Below, in pieces: positions 19,415 to 30,680 of a stretch of DNA of 64,000 nt (positions are counted from its first letter, which is position 1; every line of letters begins with the position of its first letter). Below the pieces are notes generated by a model. That model was given only the letters and a program-made list of their open reading frames with translations, was not told the origin of the DNA and searched no databases. Source of the stretch: Eutreptiella sp. 'Long Island Sound 2002' (Eukaryota; Euglenozoa; Euglenophyceae; Eutreptiales; Eutreptiaceae); the NCBI GenBank assembly GCA_964036045.1, contig OZ038382.1, positions 111,312,578-111,376,577 on the forward strand, in the 5' to 3' direction. The position numbers and the translations under genes are program-made.

Positions 19415-21930
19415 CTTGCGGCTCACTTGGAAATGTGAAGTTGGGGCTCAGTTGGGGCTAAAACGGCTCATTTGGGGCTAAGTGGTGTTTTTCAAGGGGT
19501 TTCATGTGAAAATTTGTGGCTTTCGGGGGTGGGTTGGGGTTTTGGAATGTCCCCAAAGGGATCCCAATCTTTAGTGCAAGAGGATTCGACTGGGGGGTTT
19601 CTTTTTTTTTGACGGCTCAGTTGACTGAGCGCCCGACTGAGTCGTCACTGAGCCGTCACTGAGCCGGCTCACTTAGCTCTCACTTAGCTCTCACTTAGCT
19701 CTCCCTGAGCACGCCAAATGGCTCACCGAGCGCTCACTGAGCGCTCATTGAGAGCTAATTAGGGGCTCACTCAGGGCTCACTCAGGGGTTTCTCCCCCTT
19801 TCTGCCCTCTCTTCCCACCCTTGCTGGCCCACACTTCACCCTTTTCACACCATCATCGGTCCGCGGTTCTCACCATGTCTTTTCTCCAAGAACGTTAGCG
19901 TGCATGCACACATACATACTTGCATACATGTACCCGTGGCGACAAACACACAAACATCCAAACAAACATACTTCATCAGGGACACAAATATCCAAACACA
20001 TACACACACATACACCATACACACATCCACACACACATGCACATGCATAAATTGACAACCACATTCATTCTTGTGTGCAATTATCTTGCGTGTACATAAA
20101 CACATGGCCACATTGAACCATGTGAAGTGAAGGGCTAGGGAGAGATGGTTACGGGGTTGGATTCGGGGATATGAACCTAGCCATTTGCGAGGGTGTTCCT
20201 TGTTGCCTCATGACAATGACAACCCCCCCCACACACACACACACACGGGCGCGCGCGCCATGAAGCACAAATAGGTTACAGAGGATAGTGCTCGCTTTTG
20301 TGAGGTTCATCATACAACCATCTTGACCTACACCATGACACACTCATTCCCCTCCCTCCTTATCCCCTCCCGTCCCCTTTTGCCATGCCTCATCCCCACG
20401 CTTACCCCATGTGAATCCCTTCTCTTATCTTGCCTGTCGCGTCCCCTTGCCCTGCCCTTGCCATGTCTTCCCTATTTGTTGGCCATGGCATAGAGTGCAT
20501 GATGGTGGCGGCAATGACGATGACCTTTGCAGGTATGTCGTGCCATTGTGTGTGTTCGTGGGTGTGTGCTTGTGCCCATGCGCATGTGCGCAAGTGTGGA
20601 TGGCTTGTTCCCTGTTGGTTTCTCTCATTTAGTGTGGTTGTATGTATGGTTGTGTGTGAGTCGGGGGGGGGGCTTGCTTGGATCGATGCGTGGGTGAAGG
20701 TGTCTTTGTGCCTTAGTGTTTATGAGTGTGTGACTGCATTCTTTGGTTTCTGGTTGCCTAGGTTCGTGTGCGTATGTGGATTCGTGAATGTGTGTACGCG
20801 CAGGTGTGTGTGTGTGTGTGTGTGCCAATGTGTGTGTGTGCCTCGTCTTGAACGTGCACAGGAAGACGCGGGTAATCAAAAAAGTGCGTCATCCCATGTG
20901 CGTACAACGTGCATGTGCTACCCCCGTCACACATCTCAGTGATGAGGAGGGTTAAATACACATGCACTTTACCCCGTGTGGACCATACACATGGTGGCAT
21001 GTGCTTGGTCCCATACACCACAGCCACAAGCACAAACACAACCATACCTGCGTCTGCACCCACAAACACAATGTTATGCGCACACAATCAAAGCCTATGC
21101 CGCAGAACACCAAAACCAACAACAACACCCAAAACAACAGGTGCAAAAGCTGCAACACACACACACACACACACACATGGCCGTTGTGGTAGCTCTCGTT
21201 GTTGGTGTGGTTATGGTAGTGGCTGTGGTTGCGGCTTTGGTTGTGGGTGTCGGTGTGGGTGTGGGTGTGGGTGTGGATGTGTTTCTACAAGCTGTGTTGT
21301 GTGTGGAATTGGTTGTGGTTGTGTCAGTGTGTGTGGCCCTGGCTGTGGCGAAGGCTGCAGTTGCAGCTTTCACTGTGGCTGCAGCTGTTCTGTGGGTTCT
21401 GGCTGTAGCTTTGGGGGGGGGTTAAAGGACTGCAAAGAGGGGGGCTCAAATTTCCATCCACCCCATCCCAAAAAAAACCGCACCAGGTTTGCAGTGACAG
21501 TGTACAGTGACAGTGTACAGTGTACAGTGAGAGCGTACAGTGATTGTAGAGTGACAGTGTAGAGTGCTAGTGTAGGGACTTGGCCGTTGTGGCGGACGTA
21601 CTGTGTGTGGGGATACAATCTATGAGACCTTGGGGAGTACAGTGTACAGAGTACAATGTACAGTGTACTGTGTGCAGTGACAATGTACAGTGGCAGTGTA
21701 TAGTGACAGTGTGTAGTGGCGGTGCGAAGTGCGCAGTGACAGCGTACAGTGCCAGAATACAGTGTACCATGTACAGTGACAGTAGACAGTGACAGCATTG
21801 ACAGTGTACATGGACAGTGTACAGTGACAGTGTACAGTGGGAGTGAACCATGAGTGAGCCATCACTGAGCGCTCACTGAGCCATTTGGCGTGCTCACTAA
21901 GCGCTCGCTGCGCCATTTGGCGCGCTCAGT
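19415..21930. repeat. Left arm of a ~4.8-kb palindrome
   Basis: Reverse-complementary to 21970-24195. Landmarks: outer end GCGGCTCAC..TGGAAATGTGAAG (19419-19440); GTTGACTGAGCGCCCGACTG (~19619); CCGCGGTTCTCACCATGTC (~19861); a (CA)n tract; and near the centre ACAGTGTACAGTGACAGTG minisatellite followed by CTGAGCGCTCACTGAG units. The left arm carries ~300 bp (about 20850-21160) that the right arm lacks. Frames in the CA/TGG-rich parts are not genes. Confidence 0.9.
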
Positions 21931-21969
21931 GAGCGCTCAGTGAGCGCGCGAAACGGCGCAGTGAGCGCT
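21931..21969. other. Palindrome centre with AGTGAGCGCTCA repeats
   Basis: The symmetry axis lies at about 21950 in GCGCGCGAAACGGCGC. Both sides are built of GTGAGCGCTCAGTGAGCGCT, itself centred on the AGCGCT palindrome, so the loop is at most a few tens of bases. Confidence 0.75.
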
Positions 21970-24195
21970 CAGTGAGCTGGCCAAATGGCGCAGCGAGCGC
22001 TCACTGGGCGCGCCAAATGGCTCAGTGAGCGCTCAGTGAGGGCTCACTCATGGTTCACTGTCACTATACACTGTCACTGTACACTGTCCATGTACACTGT
22101 CAATGCTGTCACTGTCTACTGTCACTGTACATGGTACACTGTATTCTGGCACTGTACACTGTCACTGCACACTGCACACTGCCACTGCACACTGCCACAA
22201 TACACTGTCATTGTACATTGTCACTGCACACTGTACACTGTACACTGTACACTGTACTCTGTACACTGTACTCCCCAAGGTTTCATAGAATGTATCCCCA
22301 CACACAGTACGTCCGCCACAACGCCCAAGACTCTATACTAGCACTCTACACTGTCACTCTACAATCACTGTACGCTCTCACTGCACAATGTCATTGTACA
22401 CTGTCACTGTACACTGTCACTGTAAACCTGGTGCGGTTTTTTTTGGGAGGGGGTGGATGGAAATTTGAGCCCCCCTCTTTGCAGTCCTTTAACCCCCCCA
22501 CCCCACAGCTACAGCCAGAACCCAAAGAACAGCTGCAGCCACAGTGAAAGCTGCAACTACACCCTTCGCCACAGCCAGGGCCACACACACTGACACAACC
22601 ACAACCAAATACACACACAACACAGAAAGACACCCACACCCACACCCACACCCACACCCACACCCACACCCACAACCAAAGCCGCAACCACAGCCACTAC
22701 CATAACCAAACCAACAACGAGAGCTACCACAACGGCCATGGCCAACACACACACACACACACACACATTGGCACACACACACACACACACACACACCTGC
22801 GCGCACACACATTCACAAATCCACATACACACACGAACCTAGGCAACCAGAAACCAAAGAATGCAGTTACACACTCACAAACACTGAGGCACAAAGACAC
22901 CTTCACCCGCGCATCGATCCATGCAACGCCCCCCCCCCCACACACACACAAGCAGACATACAACCACACTAAATGAGAGAAACCAAGAACGAACAAACCA
23001 TCTACAATTGCGCACATGCGCATGGGCACAACTACACACGCACGCAAGCACGCACACACACAGCCACACACATAATAGCACAACATACTTGCAAAGGTCA
23101 TCGTCCTTGCCGCCACCATCATGCATGTGATGCCACGGCCAAAAAATAGGAAAGGCAGGACAAGGGGACGGGGCGCAAGAGAACAGAAGGGCTACGCACG
23201 AGGGAAGCGAGGGAACGCAGCATAGCGAAAGGGAAGGGGAGGGGATAAGTAGGGAGGGGGGTCAATGTGTCATGGTGTGGGTGAAGATGGTTGTATGATG
23301 AACCTCACAAAAGCGAGCAATGTCCTTTGTGCCCTACTTGTGCTTCATGGTGTGTATGCGTGTGTGTATGGGGTGGGTGGGTGCCATTGTCATGAGGCAA
23401 CGAGGAACACCCTCGCAAATGGCTAGGTTCATATCCCCAAACCCCAACCCCGTAACCATCTTTCCCCAGCCCTTCACTTCACATGGTTCAATGTGGCCAT
23501 GTGTTTATGTACGCGCAAGATAATTGCACACAAAAATGAACGTGGTTGTCAATTTATGCATGTGCATGTGTGTGTGGATGTGTGTATGGGTGTATGTGTG
23601 TATGTGTTTGGATATTTGTGTCCCTGATGAAGTATGTTTGTTTGGATGTTTGTGTGTTTGTCGCCACGGGTACATGTATGCAAGTATGTATGTGTGCATG
23701 CACGCTAACGTTCTTGGAGAAAAGACATGGTGAGAACCGCGGACCGATGATGGTGTGAAAAGGGTGAAGTGTGGGCCAGCAAGGGTGGGAAGAGAGGGCA
23801 GAAAGGGGGAGAAACCCCTGAGTGAGCCCTGAGTGAGCCCCTAATTAGCTCTCAATGAGCGCTCAGTGAGCGCTCGGTGAGCCATTTGGCGTGCTCAGTG
23901 AGAGCTAAGTGAGAGCTAAGTGAGAGCTAAGTGAGCCGGCTCAGTGACGGCTCAGTGACGACTCAGTCGGGCGCTCAGTCAACTGAGCCGTCGCCAAAAA
24001 AAGTACCCCCCCCCTTTGAACCTTGACCAAGTGAGTATCTACTTGTAGACTTCTAAAAACAGTAAATGCACATTACCTAGCATGCAAAAAGCACAACGAA
24101 CAAGCACAAAGACATCGCAATGCACAACTGAGCCCCAAATGAGCCCCAACTTCACATTTCCACTTAGCCACCAGTGAGCCGCGGGTACACAGGGC
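21970..24195. repeat. Right arm of the ~4.8-kb palindrome
   Basis: Mirrors the left arm through to the outer end CTTCACATTTCCACTTAGCC..GTGAGCCGC (24150-24182). It includes (CA)n runs at ~22746-22796. Relative to the left arm there are scattered substitutions and a ~10-bp insertion near the outer tip, so the two arms are not a recent perfect fold or simple assembly artefact. Confidence 0.9.
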
Positions 24196-24734
24196 GCGCA
24201 CTTTTTGGTACAGCCTCATGCAGTTCGGTAATAGAGATATGGCTCTTCTTCATCGGCTCCGCCACCGTCATGGCAGAAATAGCAATTTCCCCACTAGTAC
24301 AGAGCTTTTCGAATGTGGGGGAATGAGTATCAGCAAATGGCAGCTTTTGGCCCTTGATGACGACGTTCACAAGAGGTTCGTCGTCCTTGTTCAGTTGTTG
24401 GCCTTGTTGGCTATCTCATTAGTGCACTTGTAGCGGCTCTCCTGACCTGTGATACCATGGACAAATTGCACCAGTTCTCCTTCTCAGCTAGATGCCGTGT
24501 CGAGTACCTCCAGCCACATGACAGGCTCTACCCTTGGCGCCTGTGAAACGTAGTTTTGTTCATCATAAATGGTTTTATGAAATATGAACGGATTTTTCTC
24601 TTGCTAGGGTACCCCTGGACCATGTTCGTTCAAAATTGGGGGGGTTGCGTCAACACCCTTGGGGTGAGTTTTTTTTTGTCCGCCAGGGGTTTTTTGGAAA
24701 AATTACCATTTTTGCCAGTTTTTGAAAATTATGA
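24196..24734. other. No recognised gene
   Basis: Only short open frames; a G5 and T9 homopolymer near 24640-24680. From 24556 scattered TTCATAA/TTATGAA motifs begin, related to the hairpin introns to the right. Confidence 0.35.
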
Positions 24735-24850
24735 AAACCTCCTCCCGTGTTCATAATTCGGTTCATAATTCGGTTCATAATTCAGTTCTCGTTTTATGAA
24801 CGCGCCGAGCGTTTTATGAACGCGCTTTATGAACGCGTTTTATGAACAGC
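24735..24850 (-). repeat. TTCATAA/TTATGAAC foldback repeat, copy 4
   Basis: The plus strand reads GTTCATAATTCG three times, then GTTTTATGAACGCG three times. The minus-strand first half carries GTTCATAAAACGCG and its second half GAATTATGAACC, as in the three intron copies at 26140, 27774 and 28654. No confident splice sites were found here, so it may be an insertion rather than an intron. Confidence 0.7.
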
Positions 24851-25008
24851 TGCACAGGCACACAAAAATCGCTGAGGCTTCAATCTTTCTTGTACTTGCT
24901 TGTCCTTGCTTGTCCTTGCTGGTTCATGCCGCCCTACACCTCAGGGCTGGGGCCTGTCAGGTCCTCCCAAAGGGGGGCCGTGGCCTGGTTTTCGCCCCCA
25001 ACTGGGGC

Positions 25009-26337
25009 CTAGGCATGGGTTTGGGCAGGTGGTTGGGCTACGGGTTTGGCCGAGGGGTGCGCTGGGGCATCCATCTCCATGGGGGCGGCCTGAGGGGCAG
25101 CTTTGGGCTCAGGCTGAGGGGCCTGCTTAGCCTTAGGCTTGGGTTCAGGTTTGGCTGGCTTGGGGGGCGGCTCAGCCGGTGGGTCAGCGTCCGGTTTGGG
25201 GTTAGGCTTCTTTTTGGCCTTGGCGGCCTTCTTACCTGCAGCTGCAGCCTTCTGCTGCTCCCAGTGGGTCACTGCTGCAGCATGAGAGGCATACAACAGA
25301 TGCCTCTCAACTCGAAACATCCCCTTTCCCCTTGGGTGTTCCACCCAGACTCTCCCCCGCCCCTCTCACAACCGAGGTCACAACCCCCGGGTAGACACCA
25401 TCGGTGTAGGGCACATACACGTGCTCACCAAGCAGCGGGTCAGGTGACTCATCCCCCTCCAAAGAGGGGGGCTCCTCGCGCCGCTTTTGCTGCTGCGGCT
25501 GCTTCCCCTTCCCCTTCCCATGGGGAGGGGGGAGTGCCTCGTCCGACGACGAGCTGCTGCCCGATTCGAAGGACTTGCGCTTCAGTGCGGGGGTCTTTTT
25601 GGGTTGCGTGGGTTTGGAGGGGGGCACGGCAGGGGGTTTGGGTTTCTCGGCGGGGGCGGGCTTTGCTGGGGAGGCGCTGCAGGGTCAGCACCAGGCGCTG
25701 GTTGGACTGGCTGAGGCCCCACGCATGGCCTGCCTCCCCCCTCAACCAAGCGAAAACCCCTCCCCCACTACCCCCTCCCCTCCACTGCCACGTCCTCGAC
25801 CTCAGCCTTTACCTCCTGACCTCCTCGATGTCCTCCGCGGCCTCCTCCTCCTTCACCCCCCTCCCCCCCCGCTGCTTCCTTCTTCCTCTTCTTCTCCTCC
25901 TTCTTTTTCTCCTTCTTCCTCCTCTTCCTCTCCTGCTCCGAGGAGTCTGTTGACTCCTCACTCGAGGAGTCGGCGGCGGGTCGGGAGGCGGAGGCGGGGT
26001 GAGCGGCGTGGGGTTGGGGGTGGGCTTGAGGAGGCGGAGGAGCTTGAGGTGGAGGTGGAGGTGGAGCTTTAGGATGCGGAGGAGGCAGAGGAGCTGGAGC
26101 ATGGGCTGCCAATCGCTGCTCTTGTGGACATGGGGGACACTGTTCATAATTCGTTCACAAAAGCGATTCACCATTCATCAGTTCATATATCGGTTCATAA
26201 TTCATTTATGACGGCAGTTTCGGTTTTATGAACGCCGAATCATGAACGCAACATGAACGCGACTGACAGCATACCACGAGGGCGAGTGTCGCCATCTGGC
26301 TCTCCTCTAGCAGCTTCCTCATCTCGGCAGCATCCAT
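25009..26337 (-). CDS. Lys/Pro-rich protein with Tudor-like core, three or more exons
   Basis: Exon 1 is 26337-26275 (21 codons, MDAAEMRK..LALV). Intron 26274-26140 (GTATGC..AACAG) splices phase 0 into CPPCPQEQ. Exon 2 runs to 25772: a Pro-rich stretch, then Ser/Glu, then KRRKKEKKKEEKKRKK. Intron 25771-25677 (GTAGTG..CTGACCCTGCAG) splices in frame into SPAKPAPAEKP. Then come ALKRKSFESGSSSSSDEA, HVYVPYTDGVYPGVVTS and, after a one-base break at the G-run near 25355, WVEHPRGKGMFRVERHLLY. The last two blocks together look like a Tudor/SH3-like barrel (Y.DG.Y.G.V..). A Lys/Pro tail follows to a TAG at ~25009; the same frame stays coding-like beyond it. Likely nuclear from composition; function unknown. 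Confidence 0.6.
26140..26274 (-). other. Foldback intron, copy 1 (135 nt)
   Basis: On the minus strand it starts GTATGC and ends GAATTATGAACAG. The first half has GCGTTCATG and GCGTTCATAAAACC; the second half has GAATTATGAACCG and GAATTATGAACAG, so the intron can fold on itself. It contains AACTGCCGTCATA, also present in the copy at 27774. Removing it keeps phase 0 between LALV and CPPC. Confidence 0.65.
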
Positions 26338-27030
26338 GGATGGGCGAAGAATAAGAAAGCTGAATCGCAGAGGGCGCGTGGGTGGAGGGTGCTTGGGGGG
26401 TACTGCTTAGAAGTGAAGCGGCGGTGCACACCGCGGTGTGTGGGGTGTTGTAGTGCAGCAACGGCAGGTCAAAGGTTAGAAACCACCATTCCCAAACCTG
26501 CTGGACGACCACTGCTTCCCGTTCCGCTGCACTCTTACCCGAATCCCCACCCCTAGCACTATGCCCATTGTACCCCTTCTTCAAAATGTAATTTGCGCTC
26601 TCCACAACCTCCCCTCACACAGCAGCCAATCCCACCCCACATGCATCCGCACTCTCGAGCATGGCATCACAGTCCTCTTCGAGGAACAACAACCCCCCCC
26701 CCCCCCCAAATGGATTCCCACTGGGGGAGGCACTCCAACTTGCGCCCGGAGCGCTGCAGCTTCACCCACCCCCGTTCCTCCCAGTGGAGGAACAACAACT
26801 CCCAATGGGAGCTCCGCATCAAGCGCCCCCCCCGGCCCTGAAAAAACTTTGGCCTGCGTGAAATCCCCAGCCCCAATTGGTTCGGGGATGGGGGACAGGG
26901 GCTTTCCCGCCAGGGGCTTCCATGCCCATGCCCCCCCCCCCCTTACCGCCAGACCCCCCCCTCCCCCTTGTTGCGGATGCAGTGCCGCAACATGCGCCGG
27001 AATGGCCAGCGCAGGGTGACGTAAGTCACC
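26338..27030. other. Intergenic with poly-C runs
   Basis: C-runs of 10-14 at ~26693-26706 and ~26933-26943. Frames on both strands are short or low complexity. It separates the two minus-strand genes and probably holds the promoter of the downstream one, but no motif is evident. Confidence 0.35.
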
Positions 27031-29117
27031 TCAGGGCTCGAAAAAAGGGGGGCATCGGGGGAGTACCCGCTGTCCATCGCCCCTTGCGCCCAGGGCAGAC
27101 CCCGACTCCCCGCGGCAATGTTCCCGAAACGCAGCAGCAACAGATCGGCACGAACGGCGCGGCACAACCGGAATCGGCGAGTACAAACCGCGCAGCAATG
27201 TTCGCAGCCCGACAACCGCTTGCCACGTGGGGTCCTCCTTGACATATGCAAGCAGCGGCGCAGTCTGCTCCCAGGCCCAGAACAGGTTGTGGGCCTCCTC
27301 ACCGTCCGGTGCGTTGTGCGCCCCCAAACGCACGCCACACCAGTTGCGGTACAAATTTTTTGCACCTCCCCTGCAACCTCAAGGGGATGATTTCCCAGCT
27401 GGGCCTCCAGGAAGGCCACGAAGAGCCTCCCGAAGGCCATGCAACAGTGCAAAATGCACAAAAATACCAGGTTACTGGCTATGACCAGCAGGGGCTCGCC
27501 GGTGCATCTTGCCGCAACCAAACTTTTGCGGGTCATCGGATAGCGACGATGATTGTTCGCATCTGACTGCGTTGTCCTCGGAGCAGCGATGCCATTCCAC
27601 TGCTTGGCCGTGTTGTCACGCACGGCCTCGTTGAAAATGCTCCCCACTTGGGGAGCCACACTGATGCCGAGCAGCCGCCAGAGACACAGATGGTCCCCAC
27701 CAAGGAGGACCGCTGCCAGCACCCAACTGTCGCACCAGTAAATTTTTTTGCAGTCAATGATGGGCTGCAGGACCTGTGTTCATAAAAGGTGTTCATAATT
27801 CGTGTTCATAAAACGCGTTCATAATTCATAAATGGGCAGCACGGCGTTCTATGACGGCAGTTCTCGAATTATGAACGTGCGAATTATGAACAACTTATGA
27901 ACACGAAAATGCAGACTACAAACATGTAGCACCTAAGCCCCGATTTGGCCCAGGGCAACCATATCCTTGTCCCCCGTGACGGCCATGCCGATGACCCATA
28001 GGAAGGCGGGTGTGCGCGCCTTTACCCCATGGTTCAATAGCCCCACCGATAGCTGCGACCAAATGCCACCGGTACAAGGATACCCGTCAGCCCACACCAC
28101 AAAGGTGAGGGGGCGGGTCCAGTCAATAGACTGGCACAGTGCCGGCCGGGATTGCACGTCTTGTGCCCACGACCGCAGGGGCCAGCAGTGACCCGACGAT
28201 GGGGGGTCGGCAGATTCCACCGCGGGGGAGAACGCAAGCGGAGCGGTCAATGACTTCCACGTTGCGTCAAATTGGTCCCGTGTGGGGATGGGCCGTGGGA
28301 AGGGCAGTCCCGTGCGGGCGGTGTAGGCGTCGCCCTGGCGGGTGATGTACTCAGACAACACCCGGAAGCCGGACCGGGGTGCACCCAACTCCAGAAGGAG
28401 CCCTATCAGATAGGGTGCGGGAAAGGGGCCTCCGCATACCTACGGATGGCCTGCACCTTGGTTTTGTGGACCGCTGGGAGGGGAGCGTGGTCTATTGCCT
28501 CCGTGAAACGGGCCCGGATGAGGGGGGACGATGACATCCATTGGGCCAACAGGTCGGAACACTTACTTTCCCGAAGATTGGTGGCACCACTGAGCCGAAC
28601 AAGCATCATGTTCAGCTCCGTGAAGACGGAGGGAGGGTAAGACATAACAAAATCTGTGGACAAAGAAGCGTTCATAAAAGCTGTTCATAACTTATGGTTC
28701 ATATATGAACCGTTCATATATGAAATATGAATTATGAACAATACTACTTTTCATACAGGTACCAAGGGGTGTCTGCATCTTTGACGTCACGACGTTGGCT
28801 GCTAGGGCCCACCCACCAATACTGCATGAGGACACGCAGCCGGTAAGTGGCTGGGTCACAGTGACCCGCAACTGTAGATGGCGCATGGACAGAAAACACC
28901 CGATAGTGGACAGAACGTGCAAGAGGGCAGAGTGCCGCCAACGAGGTGCCTCCATGGTTTGCAAGCACCGAGACCAAGTGCACATAAGGGAACAGGGAGA
29001 GGCGGTCCAGTGGACAACATACACTGGCCGAGGACCATGGCATGCAGGGAAACTGGGCACGACGGGCAGTGTAAGAAAGGAATGGTTGCGATACACAGCA
29101 TCCACTTCATTTAACAC
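27031..29117 (-). CDS. DDE-type transposase-like protein, spliced
   Basis: Exon A (29117-28763, 5' limit uncertain) ends SKMQTPL. Intron 28762-28654 joins in frame to DFVMSYPPSVFTELNMM. Exon B runs to 27933 and holds LTFVVWADGYPCTGGIWSQL and AFLWVIGMAVTGDKDMVALG. Intron 27932-27774 joins phase 0 to VLQPIIDCKKIYWCDSWVLA and GGDHLCLWRLLG. Later, EEAHNLFWAWEQTAPLL follows. The spaced acidic sites (WADG, GGDH, E in EEAH) and the W/LG context resemble an RNase H-fold transposase with D, D, E. Two frame breaks (G-run 28419-28421, T-run 27356-27361) are each repaired by one extra base. A TAG forms the last codon before the second intron. Superfamily not assigned. Confidence 0.5.
27774..27932 (-). 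other. Foldback intron, copy 2 (159 nt)
   Basis: On the minus strand it begins GTGCTACATG and ends CCTTTTATGAACACAG. The 5' half holds GTTCATAAG, GTTCATAATTCG and GTTCATAATTCGAGAACTG; the 3' half holds AATTATGAACGCG, TTTTATGAACACG and AATTATGAACACC. Splicing keeps phase 0, but the preceding exon ends with an in-frame TAG. Confidence 0.6.
28654..28762 (-). other. Foldback intron, copy 3 (109 nt)
   Basis: On the minus strand it begins GTACCTGTATGAAAAG and ends with a clear 3' splice site, CTTCTTTGTCCACAG. It contains TTGTTCATAATTCATATTTC and TTATGAACAGCTTTTATGAA as opposing halves. Splicing G|AT (phase 1) fuses two open frames without a stop, the best-supported junction of the set. Confidence 0.7.
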
Positions 29118-30414
29118 CTAAAACACTGCATGCTACAAAGTAGTGCGGGTGATCCCGGAAGCAAAGAGGAGAGCAATGTCCCAGGGGGTGATCTCACCAG
29201 TTAACTCAATGGTGGCACATGGGTAAGCTAGAGGAACATGAAAAGGGTCAGAGACCAGACAGATGCCGAAAAGATCATGTCCATGTAGGATGCAAATCTC
29301 GTGCCCAGTGACTGCCGAAACTCTCCATCGCTGGCAGAAATTTTGGAGAGCCAGCAGAAGCCGGGTGTGGAACAGGACACGTAGAAGGGGTGCCATGCGG
29401 TGCTGCTCAACGTAGTGCCGTGGCGCCGCAGAATGGGCACAACACACCACGTGCTACGCCTGCGTTGTGTCGGACGGAAGCTGTCATCAGCTGGACACCA
29501 TGGGTGACGAGCGCTTTCATGACAAGGTCGCTGTAAAAAGCATAGCACAGGTGGTCCTCAACCGGGGGCAGGGACACCGCTTCCCTTAGGTGCCAGCGGA
29601 GGCGGTGTCGGAACAGCAGCTGTGGCCTACTGTGGGGTCCTGCAAACGCGCTATCTAGCCTGATGTAAGCTGCTACCGGAGGGCCACGTCCTTACCGCAT
29701 GAGTCAACCCGCTCCAACACTGCATCCAAGCTTGTGCCCCGGAGATGAGAGTACCAATGGCGCGGGACTTCGCGCTGGCTGCATGGGCTCCGGCGGCGCT
29801 GAAGTAGAGCGGATACGAAGGGGCAGCCGCCGCCATTCCTACTTTCCATCGCAAAGATGTAGGACTGTGAATCCGAGAAAGTCCAAGTGGCGCCACGCCA
29901 CGGTGCCGCACTGGGAAAACGAGATTGCACCACAACCAAATCCACATAGACCTCCGCCTGGTAAGAATTATTGCAAAAGATGGATGTATGTAAGGGCTAA
30001 AATTTATAGATGCCGGTAACCAGGTTCAGAACAACGAGTGCAGCGCCGGAGTGGCAATGCCATGGGTACCCGGAGGCGTCATGAATATACGCAACAGGCT
30101 CAGCGGGAGGCGGGATGTTGAGTAGCACCGGACATAATGCCAATGTGACTTGCGAAAAAGGGGGAAGTGCTGGGGGAGGAGGTTCGGGCCGCAGGGCCAA
30201 GCAGAACGGACCGCATCGCTGAGGGAGGCGTCGCCGGGATCCATGCAGAAGTGCACGTCATCGGTTTGCCACTCGTGAACAGACAAATGTGTAGGCCTAA
30301 AAATTGTGGGTACATGCACGGGCTCCTCGGGCACGTGCACCTCTAGGCACACCCGGTGGCAGACAACAAGGAAACGACTGTGGTAATCAGCATGCGACAG
30401 ACAATGGCGGCTCC
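29118..30414. other. Weak minus-strand coding segments, unknown
   Basis: The minus-strand frame 30424-30026 (HRVCLEVHVPEEPVHVPTIF, HEWQTDDVHFCMDPGDASLS) has coding-like composition and may belong to the transposase-like gene or to another element. 29133-29970 has only short frames on both strands. No motifs recognised. Confidence 0.3.
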
Positions 30415-30680
30415 AAGCTTCCAAGCTCAGGGAGAGTTAACCTGTTTAATGAACCGTCCACCAGGACCTCCAATGCCGCAATCACTCAGGGGCGACTAAC
30501 TGTGCGCCACTAACATGCATTTTTTAAACCCCAACAACGGCCCCGGACACCCCCCCGAATCCGGGCACTTTTTCAACTTTCGGTGTTTTTTTTTCAACCG
30601 CGACATTTCCCCCCCCCCTACTAGCTTGAAATTTCGCCTGCCGGGGTGAATTTTTTCTCGCCCCCCCCCCCCTGGTCCAA
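30415..30680. repeat. Left terminal inverted repeat of a ~4-kb element
   Basis: Starts AAGCTTCCAAGCTCAGGGAG. It continues with GTTTAATGAACCGTCCACCA, AATGCCGCAATCACTC, a CAACTTTCGGTGTTTTTTTT block, a C-run of ~10 and GGGGTGAATTTTTTCTC. It matches 34128-34406 in reverse complement along its full length with moderate divergence. Confidence 0.9.

Noticed and set aside
19845-23760. Many Cys/Val/Thr-rich frames on both strands
   Set aside because: Low-complexity translation of CA/TG and ACAGTG repeats in the palindrome arms.
24829-25953. 374-codon plus-strand frame
   Set aside because: Antisense shadow of the Lys/Pro-rich minus-strand gene, whose frames join through consensus introns.
16753-27935. 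TAG codons inside otherwise coding frames (RT at ~16753, Lys/Pro gene at ~25009, transposase-like exon end at 27933), suggesting TAG reassigned to Gln
   Set aside because: The long ORFs of 1297, 925 and 843 codons contain no in-frame TAG despite many Gln codons, and the Cys-rich gene at 58466 ends at TAG. Decay of CAG to TAG in old element copies explains it better.
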